Source: PWQG01 sp051747985 (GTDB lineage: Bacteria > Pseudomonadota > Gammaproteobacteria > Pseudomonadales > Pseudohongiellaceae). Taken from it: 12,247 nucleotides of DNA. The stretch is taken from NCBI GenBank assembly GCA_051747985.1, contig JBNJGU010000073.1:1-12247 (forward strand). The letters run 5' to 3'. The notes under the pieces were generated by a model that worked only from the letters and a program-made list of their open reading frames with translations, had not been told where the DNA came from and ran no database searches. Positions 1 through 6,374 of the stretch are shown here, piece after piece. Each line of letters opens with the position of its first letter. Within the stretch, counting starts at the first letter, position 1. The translations under genes and the position numbers were made by a program.

Positions 1-255
1 CAGATGGCGCACGAAATCGAAATCCGGCTGCGACGCGGCCGGAAAGCCGACCTCGATTTCCTTGAAACCGAGATCGACCAGCAATGCAAACATCTCCTTC
101 TTCTGCTCGACCGTCATCGGGTCGATCAGTGCCTGGTTGCCATCGCGCAGATCCACGCTGCACCAGCGCGGGGCGGATTCGATGACCTGGTCCGGCCAGG
201 TGCGATCCTGGAGACGGACCGGCTCGAATGGCTTGTATTTGCGATGATCAAACAT
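1..255 (-). CDS. leuA: 2-isopropylmalate synthase, N-terminal part (runs off the left edge)
   Basis: First committed step of leucine synthesis: condenses acetyl-CoA with 2-oxoisovalerate to 2-isopropylmalate, in the cytoplasm. Only the first 85 codons lie in the window, with no stop; the frame is open to base 1. The start MFDHRKYKPFEPV, the DRTWP segment (17-21), WCSVDLRDGNQALIDPM (31-47) and the FKEIEVGFPAASQPDFDFVR stretch (64-83) are typical of the long form of LeuA (roughly 550 residues). R37 and D38 of the LRDGNQ motif correspond to the catalytic and metal-binding residues of this HMGL-like TIM-barrel family. The ATG at 253-255 fits the family N-terminus; its Shine-Dalgarno is poor (GGGG about 8 nt upstream). 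It is divergent from an Lrp-type regulator gene across 186 bp, which suggests control by that regulator (inference). Confidence 0.93.
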   Translation of the reverse strand, partial: MFDHRKYKPFEPVRLQDRTWPDQVIESAPRWCSVDLRDGNQALIDPMTVEQKKEMFALLVDLGFKEIEVGFPAASQPDFDFVRHL

Positions 256-354
256 GTCGTTGCCCCGTTTACGATGGCTTCTGAAGATGGTGCATAGCGT
301 ACCGCGGGCAGCGTTGGTGAATCCACCGCTTTTTTCCAGGGAACGGCGTATTTT

Positions 355-382
355 TTGAAGTATTTAACTATTATATTGTAAT
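355..382 (+). promoter_or_regulatory. Candidate promoter of the Lrp-like regulator
   Basis: TTGAAG (355-360) and TGTAAT (377-382) are separated by 16 bp. The match to the sigma-70 consensus is 4/6 and 5/6. Transcription would start near 389, about 53 nt before the ATG at 442. This promoter overlaps the leuA -10 on the other strand, so the two promoters are face to face in a short AT-rich patch (about 350-415) inside GC-rich DNA. Confidence 0.4.
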
Positions 383-383
383 A
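369..383. promoter_or_regulatory. 15-bp Lrp-box-like inverted repeat
   Basis: TATTA and TAATA flank a 5-bp AT-rich centre (TATTG), giving a 15-bp imperfect palindrome of the size and layout of Lrp/AsnC half-site pairs. It overlaps the -10 hexamers of both divergent promoters. A role as operator is inferred from position and shape only. Confidence 0.35.
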
Positions 384-398
384 TTTTGGCGTATTCTT
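370..398 (-). promoter_or_regulatory. Candidate leuA promoter (perfect -10, weak -35)
   Basis: On the minus strand a perfect TATAAT lies at 370-375. With a 17-bp spacer the -35 position is 393-398 (AAGAAT), a poor match, so an activator may be needed. The predicted transcript would have a leader of about 105-110 nt before the leuA ATG at 255. I see no leucine-rich leader peptide or clear attenuator in that leader. Confidence 0.4.
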
Positions 399-413
399 TC
401 ATAAAGAAAGAAT
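393..413. promoter_or_regulatory. 21-bp perfect inverted repeat, candidate operator
   Basis: ATTCTTTC (393-400) and GAAAGAAT (406-413) are perfect 8-bp inverted arms around a 5-bp spacer (ATAAA). The repeat covers the -35 position of the leuA promoter candidate and lies just downstream of the start predicted for the regulator gene. It could be a protein-binding site. No T-tract follows it, so it is not a terminator. Confidence 0.45.
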
Positions 414-441
414 CACTTGGCAGAACAGCCCGGAGAGCGCC

Positions 442-933
442 ATGAACCTGGACCGCCTGGACCTTCGCATCCTGGATACGCTGCAGCATGACGGACGCAT
501 CACCAATGCCGAACTGGCCGAGCGCATCGGCCTGTCGCCCACGCCCTGTGCCCGGCGGGTGCGGCAGATGGAGGAAGCCGGCCTGATCGACGGCCAGGTG
601 GTCCTGTTGAACGCATCCAGACTGGGACTGAAGCTGACGGCGCTGGTACAGATCAGCATGGACCGTCATACCCCGGACCGTTTCGCCCGGTTCGAGACCG
701 AGATTGCCCGTCATTCCCAGGTGGTCGAATGCCTGCTGATCACCGGACAGTCGGCCGACTACCAGCTCAAGGTGGTGGTACAGGACATGGAGCAGTACCA
801 GGAGTTCCTGCTCAACACCATCACCCGCATCGAGGGTGTCGCCGACGTGCATTCCAGCTTCATGTTGCGCAAGGTGCTGGATACCACCGCCCTGCCACTG
901 GATCACCTGTCGGAGGACGCGCGTCAGCGCTGA
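442..933 (+). CDS. Lrp/AsnC family transcriptional regulator
   Basis: A 163-residue DNA-binding regulator of the feast/famine family, which usually forms octamers and senses amino acids. Residues 1-60 hold the winged helix-turn-helix: DRLDLRILDTLQHDGRITNA, then AELAERIGLSPTPCARRVR as recognition region, then LEEAG-like MEEAGLIDG. Residues 65-147 form the ligand-binding RAM domain, with the family signature TGQSADYQLKVVVQDMEQYQ at 102-121 and GVADVHSSFMLRKV near 132-145. The length equals the family norm. A GGAG at 432-435, 6 nt before the ATG, supports the start. Divergent from leuA, it is likely to regulate leuA and itself (inference). Which family member it is (Lrp, AsnC, BkdR or other) cannot be told. 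It ends 6 bp from the convergent response regulator gene, with no terminator between. Confidence 0.95.
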   Translation: MNLDRLDLRILDTLQHDGRITNAELAERIGLSPTPCARRVRQMEEAGLIDGQVVLLNASRLGLKLTALVQISMDRHTPDRFARFETEIARHSQVVECLLITGQSADYQLKVVVQDMEQYQEFLLNTITRIEGVADVHSSFMLRKVLDTTALPLDHLSEDARQR

Positions 934-939
934 ACCGTT

Positions 940-1773
940 TCAGATCCGTCCAGCGCTGCGATCGAAGAAGTGACGGACCTTGTCCTTGTAGGAGCGGCTC
1001 ATCTTCAGTGATGTGCCGCATACCAGCGTCAGGTGGTACTCACCATTGATGTGCGAGGAAATCCGTTCCACCCGGTGCAGGTTGACGATGGTGGAGCGAT
1101 GCACCCGTTGGAACATGTTCGGATCCAGCTGCGACTCCAGCTCCTTCATCGTGGTGCGCATGATGTGGGTCTCGCCCTTCACATGCACGCACATGTAATC
1201 GCCGGCCGCGTCGATCCAGTCGATATCCCGGACCGGAACGAACAGGGTGGCCGAGCCATCCCGGATCGCCAGGCGATCCACATGACCACCCGTCGCACCC
1301 TCCCCGTCATCCAGCAGGGCCTTTACCGCGGTCGCCGACTTGCCGGTCAGCTCCATGACGATATCCAGCAGCCGTTGCTTCTCTTCGTCGCCACCTTCCG
1401 GCGCCGAGCGACGCTCCCTGGCACGGCGGATGGATTCCTCCAGTCGCTCGTCCTCGATCGGCTTGAGCAGGTAGTCCACGGCATGCACATTAAAGGCGTC
1501 GACGGCAAACGCATCGTAGGCGGTCACGAAAACGATCAGCGGCATCTCGTCCTGCTGCAATTGCTTGATCACCTCCAGTCCGCTCATGCCCGGCATCTGG
1601 ATGTCCAGAAACACCATGTCCGGACGATGCTCACCCACGGCCCGCACGGCCTCACGACCGTTGCTGCAGGTGGCCAGCACCTTCACGTCACCGGTTTTGT
1701 CCAGTCGCATCACCAGCCCGTCCCGGGCCAGCGACTCGTCATCCACTACTACGGCGGTCAGTTGTTCACTCAT
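940..1773 (-). CDS. LytTR-family response regulator (AlgR-like)
   Basis: A 277-residue two-component response regulator that binds DNA through a LytTR domain. The receiver domain (about 5-120) has the acidic pair D11/D12, phospho-acceptor D57 in FLDIQMPG, T84 and K104 in the LLKPI motif. A linker of about 45 residues is rich in charged residues. The LytTR domain covers about 165-270, with MFQRVHRSTIVNLHRVERI (220-238) as the most typical stretch. At 277 residues it is about 30 longer than AlgR, mainly in the linker. The gene starts 7 bp after the kinase stop and its own Shine-Dalgarno is weak (a GGA just before the ATG), so translation is probably coupled to the kinase. Its targets are unknown; the AlgZ/AlgR resemblance is at the level of architecture. 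Confidence 0.95.
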   Translation of the reverse strand: MSEQLTAVVVDDESLARDGLVMRLDKTGDVKVLATCSNGREAVRAVGEHRPDMVFLDIQMPGMSGLEVIKQLQQDEMPLIVFVTAYDAFAVDAFNVHAVDYLLKPIEDERLEESIRRARERRSAPEGGDEEKQRLLDIVMELTGKSATAVKALLDDGEGATGGHVDRLAIRDGSATLFVPVRDIDWIDAAGDYMCVHVKGETHIMRTTMKELESQLDPNMFQRVHRSTIVNLHRVERISSHINGEYHLTLVCGTSLKMSRSYKDKVRHFFDRSAGRI

Positions 1774-1780
1774 GGTCCAT

Positions 1781-2848
1781 TCACTGTGTGCTGTATGGAA
1801 TGATTACGGTAACACGGAAGCCCCGCGGCGATTCCCGGGTCAGCTGGAGCTGGTGACGGTTGCCATAGAGCTCGCGCAATCGGTTGCGGATGTTCTCCAG
1901 CCCCACGCCACAGGAAGCGATGCTGTCGCGCGTGTCACCATGGCCATTATCGGGATCGGGCCCATCGTCGGCAACACTCACCACCAGGTTCGGCCCCTCG
2001 TGACGCCCGCGGATGTGGATACAGCCTCCCTGCTCGCTCTGCGCGATTGCATATTTGATGGCGTTCTCGACCAGCGGCTGCAACAACATGCTGGGTACCC
2101 GACCCTGCAGCGACTCCTGATCGGCATCGACCTCGATCCGAAGCCGCTCCTCGAAACGCACTTTCTCGATGTCCAGGTACAACTGCACTGTCTGCAGCTC
2201 GCGCGACAGGGGCACAAGCTCCAGTGGATCATGTTCCAGCGTGTAGCGCAGGAAACGGCTGAGCCGCCCCAGCATGCGATTGGCCGCCTCGCCGGATTCC
2301 TGCATGACCAGGGTGGAGATGGCATTCAGGGTGTTGAAGAGGAAGTGGGGATTGAGCTGGTAGCGCAGCATGCGCAGCTGGGCCTCGCGCGCCAGCGACT
2401 CGGAGCGCAGCAGCTTCTCCTTCTCGTCCTGGAACAGCTGATAATACTTGATGCAGAAATACAGCACGCTCCAGATCAGCAGCAACACGAAGGTGAAGGG
2501 CAGCTGGTTCGCGAACGGCATCCAGCCGTAGCCCATCAGGTCCACGCTGGCACCCAGCTCGGTGGACACGATGACCTGCTTGATGGGCAGCCACAGAAAA
2601 GAGGCGGCCAGACAGCCGATCACCACCACGGCAACCCGCAGCCAGGCCATGAAATCCCAGACAAGGCGGTACAGATAACGCAGCCCGGTGGAGAAGGCGA
2701 CCCCGACGCTGGCGTCCAGCAGGAACACCAGTACCCGGTCGCCCATGTACTCGGCCGGCACGAAGGTCATGTCACGGACCACGAGCAACAACACCCAGGC
2801 TCCCCAGCCAATCAGCTGAAACAGCCAGAACTGCTTGTCACGACTCAT
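1781..2848 (-). CDS. LytS/AlgZ-type sensor histidine kinase (His_kinase family)
   Basis: A 355-residue inner-membrane kinase, the partner of the LytTR regulator just downstream. Hydrophobic segments near 7-24, 37-57, 72-92 and 113-134 form a small membrane module without an obvious large periplasmic sensor. A short linker (136-162) leads to the His box YQLNPHFLFNTLNAIS with phospho-acceptor H168, as in LytS/YehU/AlgZ kinases. An N box (QPLVENAIKYA, N262) and glycine boxes (ADDGPD 293-298 and GVGLENIRNRL 314-324) make a complete ATPase domain, so it should be active. It starts 39 bp after the mdh stop with a strong AGGAGG, so it is probably in the mdh transcript. The signal it senses is unknown. 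Confidence 0.95.
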   Translation of the reverse strand: MSRDKQFWLFQLIGWGAWVLLLVVRDMTFVPAEYMGDRVLVFLLDASVGVAFSTGLRYLYRLVWDFMAWLRVAVVVIGCLAASFLWLPIKQVIVSTELGASVDLMGYGWMPFANQLPFTFVLLLIWSVLYFCIKYYQLFQDEKEKLLRSESLAREAQLRMLRYQLNPHFLFNTLNAISTLVMQESGEAANRMLGRLSRFLRYTLEHDPLELVPLSRELQTVQLYLDIEKVRFEERLRIEVDADQESLQGRVPSMLLQPLVENAIKYAIAQSEQGGCIHIRGRHEGPNLVVSVADDGPDPDNGHGDTRDSIASCGVGLENIRNRLRELYGNRHQLQLTRESPRGFRVTVIIPYSTQ

Positions 2849-2856
2849 GCCCCGTA

Positions 2857-2862
2857 CCTCCT
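2857..2862 (-). promoter_or_regulatory. Strong Shine-Dalgarno of the sensor kinase
   Basis: AGGAGG lies 8 nt before the kinase ATG. GTAC on each side (2863-2866 and 2854-2857) could fold a short hairpin with AGGAG as its 5-nt loop, extended by two more pairs after a mismatch. The stem is short, so a regulatory role is only a possibility. Confidence 0.6.
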
Positions 2863-2887
2863 GTACCGGCCGTCAGTCAACGTGCGT

Positions 2888-3865
2888 TCAGGGCAGCAGC
2901 GCGGCCACGCCGTCACGCTCTTCCTTCAGTTCCTGCTCCGTCTTCTGCATCAGGTCACGGCTGAAGTCGTCGATCTCCAGGCCCTGGACGATGGTGTACT
3001 GGCCGTTGGCGCAGGTGACCGGGAAGGAGTAGATCAGCCCCTCGGTGATGCCGTAGCTGCCATCACTGTGGATGCCCATGCTGACCACCTTGCCATCCGT
3101 GCCCAGCGCCCAGTCGCGCACATGCTCAATGGCGGCATTGGCGGCGGAAGCCGCACTGGAGGCGCCGCGCGCCTCGATGATGGCCGCGCCACGCTTCTGC
3201 ACGGTCGGGATGAACGTACCCGCCAACCAGTCCTGGTCGACCAGGTCCTTCGCCGGTGTACCGGCCACTTTTGTGTGTGAGACGTCGGGATACTGCGTGG
3301 AGGAGTGGTTGCCCCAGATGATGATGCCATCGACATCGGTGCTCTGCTTGCCGGTCTTTTCAGCCAGCTGTGCGATGGCACGGTTGTGGTCCAGGCGCGT
3401 CATGGCGGTGAACTGGCCCGGCTTCAGGTCGGGCGCGTTTCGGTAGGCGATCAGCGCGTTGGTGTTGGCCGGGTTGCCGACCACCAGCACTTTCACGTCG
3501 CGGCTGGCGCTGTCGTTGATGGCCTTGCCCTGAACGGAGAAAATCTTGGCGTTGGCTTCCAGCAGGTCCTTGCGTTCCATGCCGGGACCACGCGGACGGG
3601 CACCAACGAGCAGGCAGTAGTCGGCATCCTTGAACGCCACATTCGGGTCATCGGTCTGCACGATGTCATGCACCAGCGGGAACGCGCAGTCCTCCAGCTC
3701 CATGGCGACGCCTTTCAGCGCATCCAGGGCCGGCGTGATTTCCAGCAGCTGCAGGATGACCGGCTGGTCCTTGCCCAGCATCTCGCCGGCGGCGATCCGG
3801 AAAAGCAGTGAATAGCTGATCTGACCAGCCGCCCCGGTGACGGCAACGCGTACAGGTGATTTCAT
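2888..3865 (-). CDS. mdh: Malate dehydrogenase (NAD-dependent, MDH type 2)
   Basis: Oxidises malate to oxaloacetate with NAD in the TCA cycle (reversible, cytoplasmic). The 325 residues match the 325-330 length of the type found in Neisseria, Burkholderia and many gammaproteobacteria. The NAD-binding loop is VTGAAGQISYSLLFRIA (9-25), with GNPANTNA at 130-137. Substrate arginines are R92 (GARPRGPGMER) and R98, with R162 in MTRLDHNRA. D159 and H187 (IIWGNHSSTQYPD) form the catalytic His-Asp pair. All key residues are present. The ATG at 3865 fits the conserved N-terminus; an AGAAGG lies rather far (about 12 nt) upstream. Followed at 39 bp by the kinase and regulator genes, it may head a three-gene transcript. 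Confidence 0.97.
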   Translation of the reverse strand: MKSPVRVAVTGAAGQISYSLLFRIAAGEMLGKDQPVILQLLEITPALDALKGVAMELEDCAFPLVHDIVQTDDPNVAFKDADYCLLVGARPRGPGMERKDLLEANAKIFSVQGKAINDSASRDVKVLVVGNPANTNALIAYRNAPDLKPGQFTAMTRLDHNRAIAQLAEKTGKQSTDVDGIIIWGNHSSTQYPDVSHTKVAGTPAKDLVDQDWLAGTFIPTVQKRGAAIIEARGASSAASAANAAIEHVRDWALGTDGKVVSMGIHSDGSYGITEGLIYSFPVTCANGQYTIVQGLEIDDFSRDLMQKTEQELKEERDGVAALLP

Positions 3866-3924
3866 GATTCTGTATGACCTTCTGTTCGGTTGAGGAATGG
3901 TTTATGAAAAATTCAAGGGTCGGG

Positions 3925-3933
3925 AGTATACCA
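3925..3933 (-). promoter_or_regulatory. Candidate mdh promoter, extended -10
   Basis: The minus strand carries TGGTATACT: a TGn extension (3931-3933) and a TATACT hexamer (3925-3930). The -35 position is a poor match, as is common for extended -10 promoters. The predicted leader is about 50-55 nt to the mdh ATG. It lies in the 102-bp gap after queA, in which I see no terminator. Confidence 0.45.
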
Positions 3934-3967
3934 CGAGGGAGTTTCTGAGGCAGTCCGGCGGGCCTAC

Positions 3968-5014
3968 CTACCTGATCAGCATTGCGTCGCCGTAGCTGAA
4001 GAAGCGGTAGCGCCGCGCCACTGCCTCGCGGTAGGCGGCCAGCACATTCTCGCGGCCGGCGAAGGCACTGACCAGCATGATCAGCGTGGACTCGGGCAGA
4101 TGGAAATTGGTGATCATGGCATCCACGGCACGGAACCCGTAGCCCGGGTAGATGAAGATGTCAGTCTCTCCCTGGATCGGGCGGGGCAGCCCGTCATCGC
4201 TGTCACGCGCCGCGCTCTCCAGACTGCGCACCGCCGTCGTACCCACGGCCACCACCCGTCCGCCACGCGCGCGGCAGGCCCGGACCCGCTCACAGACGGC
4301 CCGCGAGACCTCGATCCACTCGCTGTGCATACGGTGTTCGCTGATATTCTGCACGCGTACGGGCTGGAAAGTGCCGGAGCCGACATGCAGGGTCACCGTG
4401 GCCGACTCCACTCCCTGCTCGCGCAGACGCCCCAGCAGCGCCTCATCGAAATGCAGCCCGGCGGTGGACGCGGCCACCGCTCCACTGCGCTCGCCGAACA
4501 CGGTCTGGTAGCGCTCCTCGTCCTCCGGCCCGTCCTCGCGGCGGATATAGGGCGGCAACGGCATGTGGCCATAGCCTTCCAGCGCATCAGGCAAGTGAGA
4601 GCCGCCGAGAAAGCGCAGCCGGAAAAAGTTGTCCTCGCGGCCCAGCACCTCGGCTTCCAGCGGCGCCGCGCCATCCCGGCGGGCATCGAAAAACAGCCGG
4701 GTGCCCGGGCCGGGCGACTTGCTGACACGCAGCTGGACCAGAGCTTCGTCAACCGACAGCACTCGCTCCAGCAGCGCCTCCAGCCGGCCACCGGTTTCCT
4801 TGGCGCCCAGCAGGCGCGCCGGAATGACGCGAGTGTTGTTGAAGACCAGCAGGTCGCGGTCGGTCAACAGCTCCGGCAGCTGGTGAAAGATACGGTGCTC
4901 CAGCGCGCCACTGCGGCGGTCCATGCACAGCAGGCGGCTGTCGCTGCGACGCCCGGTCGGGTGATGGGCGATCAGCTCTTCGGGCAGTTCGTAGTGGAAA
5001 TCGGACAGTTTCAT
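3968..5014 (-). CDS. queA: S-adenosylmethionine:tRNA ribosyltransferase-isomerase
   Basis: Transfers and rearranges the ribose of S-adenosylmethionine onto preQ1 in tRNA to make epoxyqueuosine, late in queuosine synthesis. 348 residues, close to E. coli QueA (356). Family blocks are in order: DLLVFNNTRVIPARLLG (54-70), GYGHMPLPPYIRR (147-159), a TAGLHFDEAL block (184-193), VTLHVGSGTFQPVR (207-220), GTTAVRSLES (258-267) and TDIFIYPGYGFRAVDAMITN (284-303) with FHLPEST after it. The frame is open upstream to 5107, but MKLSDFHYELPEELIA at 5014 is the conserved start. No good Shine-Dalgarno is seen; the leader is C/G-rich. A usual AAPTAGLHF is AASTAGLHF here. tgt and yajC, common neighbours, are not adjacent; mdh follows instead. 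Confidence 0.97.
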   Translation of the reverse strand: MKLSDFHYELPEELIAHHPTGRRSDSRLLCMDRRSGALEHRIFHQLPELLTDRDLLVFNNTRVIPARLLGAKETGGRLEALLERVLSVDEALVQLRVSKSPGPGTRLFFDARRDGAAPLEAEVLGREDNFFRLRFLGGSHLPDALEGYGHMPLPPYIRREDGPEDEERYQTVFGERSGAVAASTAGLHFDEALLGRLREQGVESATVTLHVGSGTFQPVRVQNISEHRMHSEWIEVSRAVCERVRACRARGGRVVAVGTTAVRSLESAARDSDDGLPRPIQGETDIFIYPGYGFRAVDAMITNFHLPESTLIMLVSAFAGRENVLAAYREAVARRYRFFSYGDAMLIR

Positions 5015-5100
5015 GGGCCGGGCCGGGCAGTTTCGGGACAGCGGCGCAGTGTGCCCGAAATCGGCGGTTTCGCCAAGTGGCGGCCGCCCGGGACAAAGGC

Positions 5101-5129
5101 TTGCCATACCTTTTCACAGGCCCCATAAT
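5101..5129 (+). promoter_or_regulatory. Sigma-70 promoter of tRNA-Leu
   Basis: TTGCCA (5101-5106) and CATAAT (5124-5129) are separated by 17 bp, each 5/6 to the consensus. The predicted start is near 5136, about 40 nt before the mature tRNA. The bases just after the -10 (GGCCGCCC) are GC-rich, as in stringently controlled stable-RNA promoters (established for that promoter class; inferred here). Confidence 0.65.
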
Positions 5130-5145
5130 GGCCGCCCTCGCCATT

Positions 5146-5161
5146 CCGCGCCCGGGCGCGG
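5146..5161. repeat. 16-bp perfect palindrome in the tRNA leader
   Basis: CCGCGCCCGGGCGCGG is self-complementary over all 16 bases and sits between the tRNA promoter and the mature 5' end, ending 14 nt before it. In RNA it could form a GC hairpin in the 5' leader removed by RNase P. No T-tract follows, so it is unlikely to terminate transcription. Confidence 0.5.
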
Positions 5162-5175
5162 AGGCCACCTGTCCT

Positions 5176-5262
5176 GCCGGAGTGGTGGAATTGGTAGACA
5201 CGTCGGATTCAAAATCCGATGCTAGCGATAGCGTGCCGGTTCAAGTCCGGCCTCCGGTACCA
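5176..5262 (+). tRNA. tRNA-Leu, anticodon CAA (reads UUG)
   Basis: An 87-nt class II tRNA. The acceptor arms GCCGGAG (5176-5182) and CTCCGGT pair over 7 bp, with a G-U at the end as in E. coli tRNA-Leu. The D-loop region has TGGTAGACA. The anticodon stem TCGGA/TCCGA encloses the loop TTCAAAA, giving anticodon CAA at positions 34-36. A long variable arm (GCTAGCGATAGC) fits leucine tRNAs, followed by the T-arm GCCGG-TTCAAGT-CCGGC. Discriminator A and encoded CCA (5260-5262) are present. I see no intrinsic terminator downstream. Its last 22 nt overlap, antisense, the 3' end of the next gene. Confidence 0.97.
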
Positions 5263-6224
5263 GCTCTCTCCATCAGCCCCGCATGGCCCACTAGCTGTTG
5301 CCTCCGCATCATGCCCAGGCCCAGAAGGCCCGCCAGGATCAGCGTCCATGAAATTGGCGTCGGCACTGTCTGTACAGTGACCAGCGGATCGCGTGCCCAG
5401 AAATTGACATGGGAGAACGAGCCGCTGTTGGGAGAAAAATCCTGCATGTTCCATGCGCCAGTAAAGGAGTATGGCGTGACAAAATCGATGAGACCAGCCA
5501 GTTCATTCCCCGGCTGGGACAGGATCGTGAAATCGAAGTCGTAGACCGCCAGCCTGTTTGCCTGAAAAACCGAAATCGCCAGATGATCGAAGGCATTGGG
5601 ACCAAGCAGTTCCTGGACCTGCTCGACGATATCGGGAGCGGTCTCGACCGACCATGTGCCAGAGCCGCAGTCGTCAGCGGAGATACACGACCAGTCCACC
5701 TCAAGCAGGTCCTCGATGTCCAGTGCCAGCCCTCCGGTTCCCGCTGTGGAATAGGTCACGTTTCCGCTCGTGTGATCAACCCCGGCCAGATGGATCCAGC
5801 CGGGATCATATATCGAGTCGTTGCCGGGGACGTCATGAGGCGTCGACAGGGACGGGGAATCATCACCAGCGGGAGAATCGATGAAGAGATAGGGATCCAG
5901 CGCGGAATCCGCATCGTCGGGCAATGGTTCCCCGTTCAGGAAGCCATCGCCCAGATGGCCGATATTGGGTGAGGGGGAAGAACGCCCCAGCGCATCATCG
6001 TTGTTGGTGGGTGCCCCGGCCGTATTGACGCCGAAGCACTGGGTCGCGGCGATTTCTCCATCATAGACAACACCGTTGCCATCGATCGGCGAATCTTCCA
6101 TGCGGGTGATGGTCAACGAACCCGGCGTACAGTCGGCGGGATCCAGTAAATAGGCCTGGGCAGCAGACGGAGCGAACAGGGCCAGGATCAGCCACGCGCT
6201 TATCATGGACATCAGTTTTTTCAT
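5241..6224 (-). CDS. Exported protein with PEP-CTERM-like sorting tail
   Basis: A 327-residue secreted protein of unknown role. An N-terminal signal peptide has MKK, a hydrophobic core (about 8-19) and a likely cut after AQA (22-24). The mature part is acidic and rich in Gly, Asp, Ser and Pro, with four cysteines (C32, C63, C180, C186). The C-terminus has VPTPISWTLILAGLLGLG (287-304) then MMRRQQ, matching the layout of exosortase substrates: short Pro motif, hydrophobic helix, arginines. The motif is V-P-x-P rather than the classic V-P-E-P. The ATG at 6224 is chosen because GAGG (6231-6234) lies 6 nt upstream; a TTG at 6230 would have no spacing. Unusually, 19 residues follow the arginines, and the stop codon lies inside the antisense tRNA gene. 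No exosortase gene is in the window. Confidence 0.85.
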   Translation of the reverse strand: MKKLMSMISAWLILALFAPSAAQAYLLDPADCTPGSLTITRMEDSPIDGNGVVYDGEIAATQCFGVNTAGAPTNNDDALGRSSPSPNIGHLGDGFLNGEPLPDDADSALDPYLFIDSPAGDDSPSLSTPHDVPGNDSIYDPGWIHLAGVDHTSGNVTYSTAGTGGLALDIEDLLEVDWSCISADDCGSGTWSVETAPDIVEQVQELLGPNAFDHLAISVFQANRLAVYDFDFTILSQPGNELAGLIDFVTPYSFTGAWNMQDFSPNSGSFSHVNFWARDPLVTVQTVPTPISWTLILAGLLGLGMMRRQQLVGHAGLMERAGTGGRT

Positions 6225-6374
6225 GACCAACCTCGGTTAGGCATCCAGTGGTAGACACCACCTTGTAAGCAATCAAGGGGCCATAAAACACATCTCCTTG
6301 ATATCATTGGGATCAGTCCGCATTCGTGGCATCGTGGCAGCAGATTCTGTAAAGAAAACCGACACCACACAGAC

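Noticed and set aside
934..939. Shared bidirectional terminator between the Lrp-like gene and the response regulator
   Set aside because: The gap is 6 bp and only a weak near-palindrome around the two stop codons is seen, with no T-tract on either side.
1565..3280. Long plus-strand open frame (571 codons) opposite the kinase and mdh genes
   Set aside because: It crosses two well-supported minus-strand genes and the gap between them. It is rich in His, Gln and Leu without any domain pattern, which is typical antisense shadow in GC-rich DNA.
4100..5128. Plus-strand open frame (342 codons) opposite queA
   Set aside because: queA is certain on the minus strand. This frame would run through the tRNA promoter and has no family features.
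5176..5262. tRNA-Leu as an integration site for an island carrying the genes to its right
   Set aside because: No integrase is present, no second copy of the tRNA 3' end was found in the window, and the flanking genes look like normal chromosomal genes in composition.
6282..6299. Good Shine-Dalgarno (AAGGAG, minus strand) followed by ATG, possible leader peptide of the PEP-CTERM-like gene
   Set aside because: The frame is ATG-GCC-CCT-TGA, only three codons. A GTG frame nearby starts 2 nt after the AAGGAG, which is too close. I could not support a leader peptide.
6231..6374. Sigma-54 promoter upstream of the PEP-CTERM-like gene, as known for some such genes
   Set aside because: TGGCA-like strings occur on the plus strand around 6328-6340, but none has a TTGC at the right distance and they point the wrong way.
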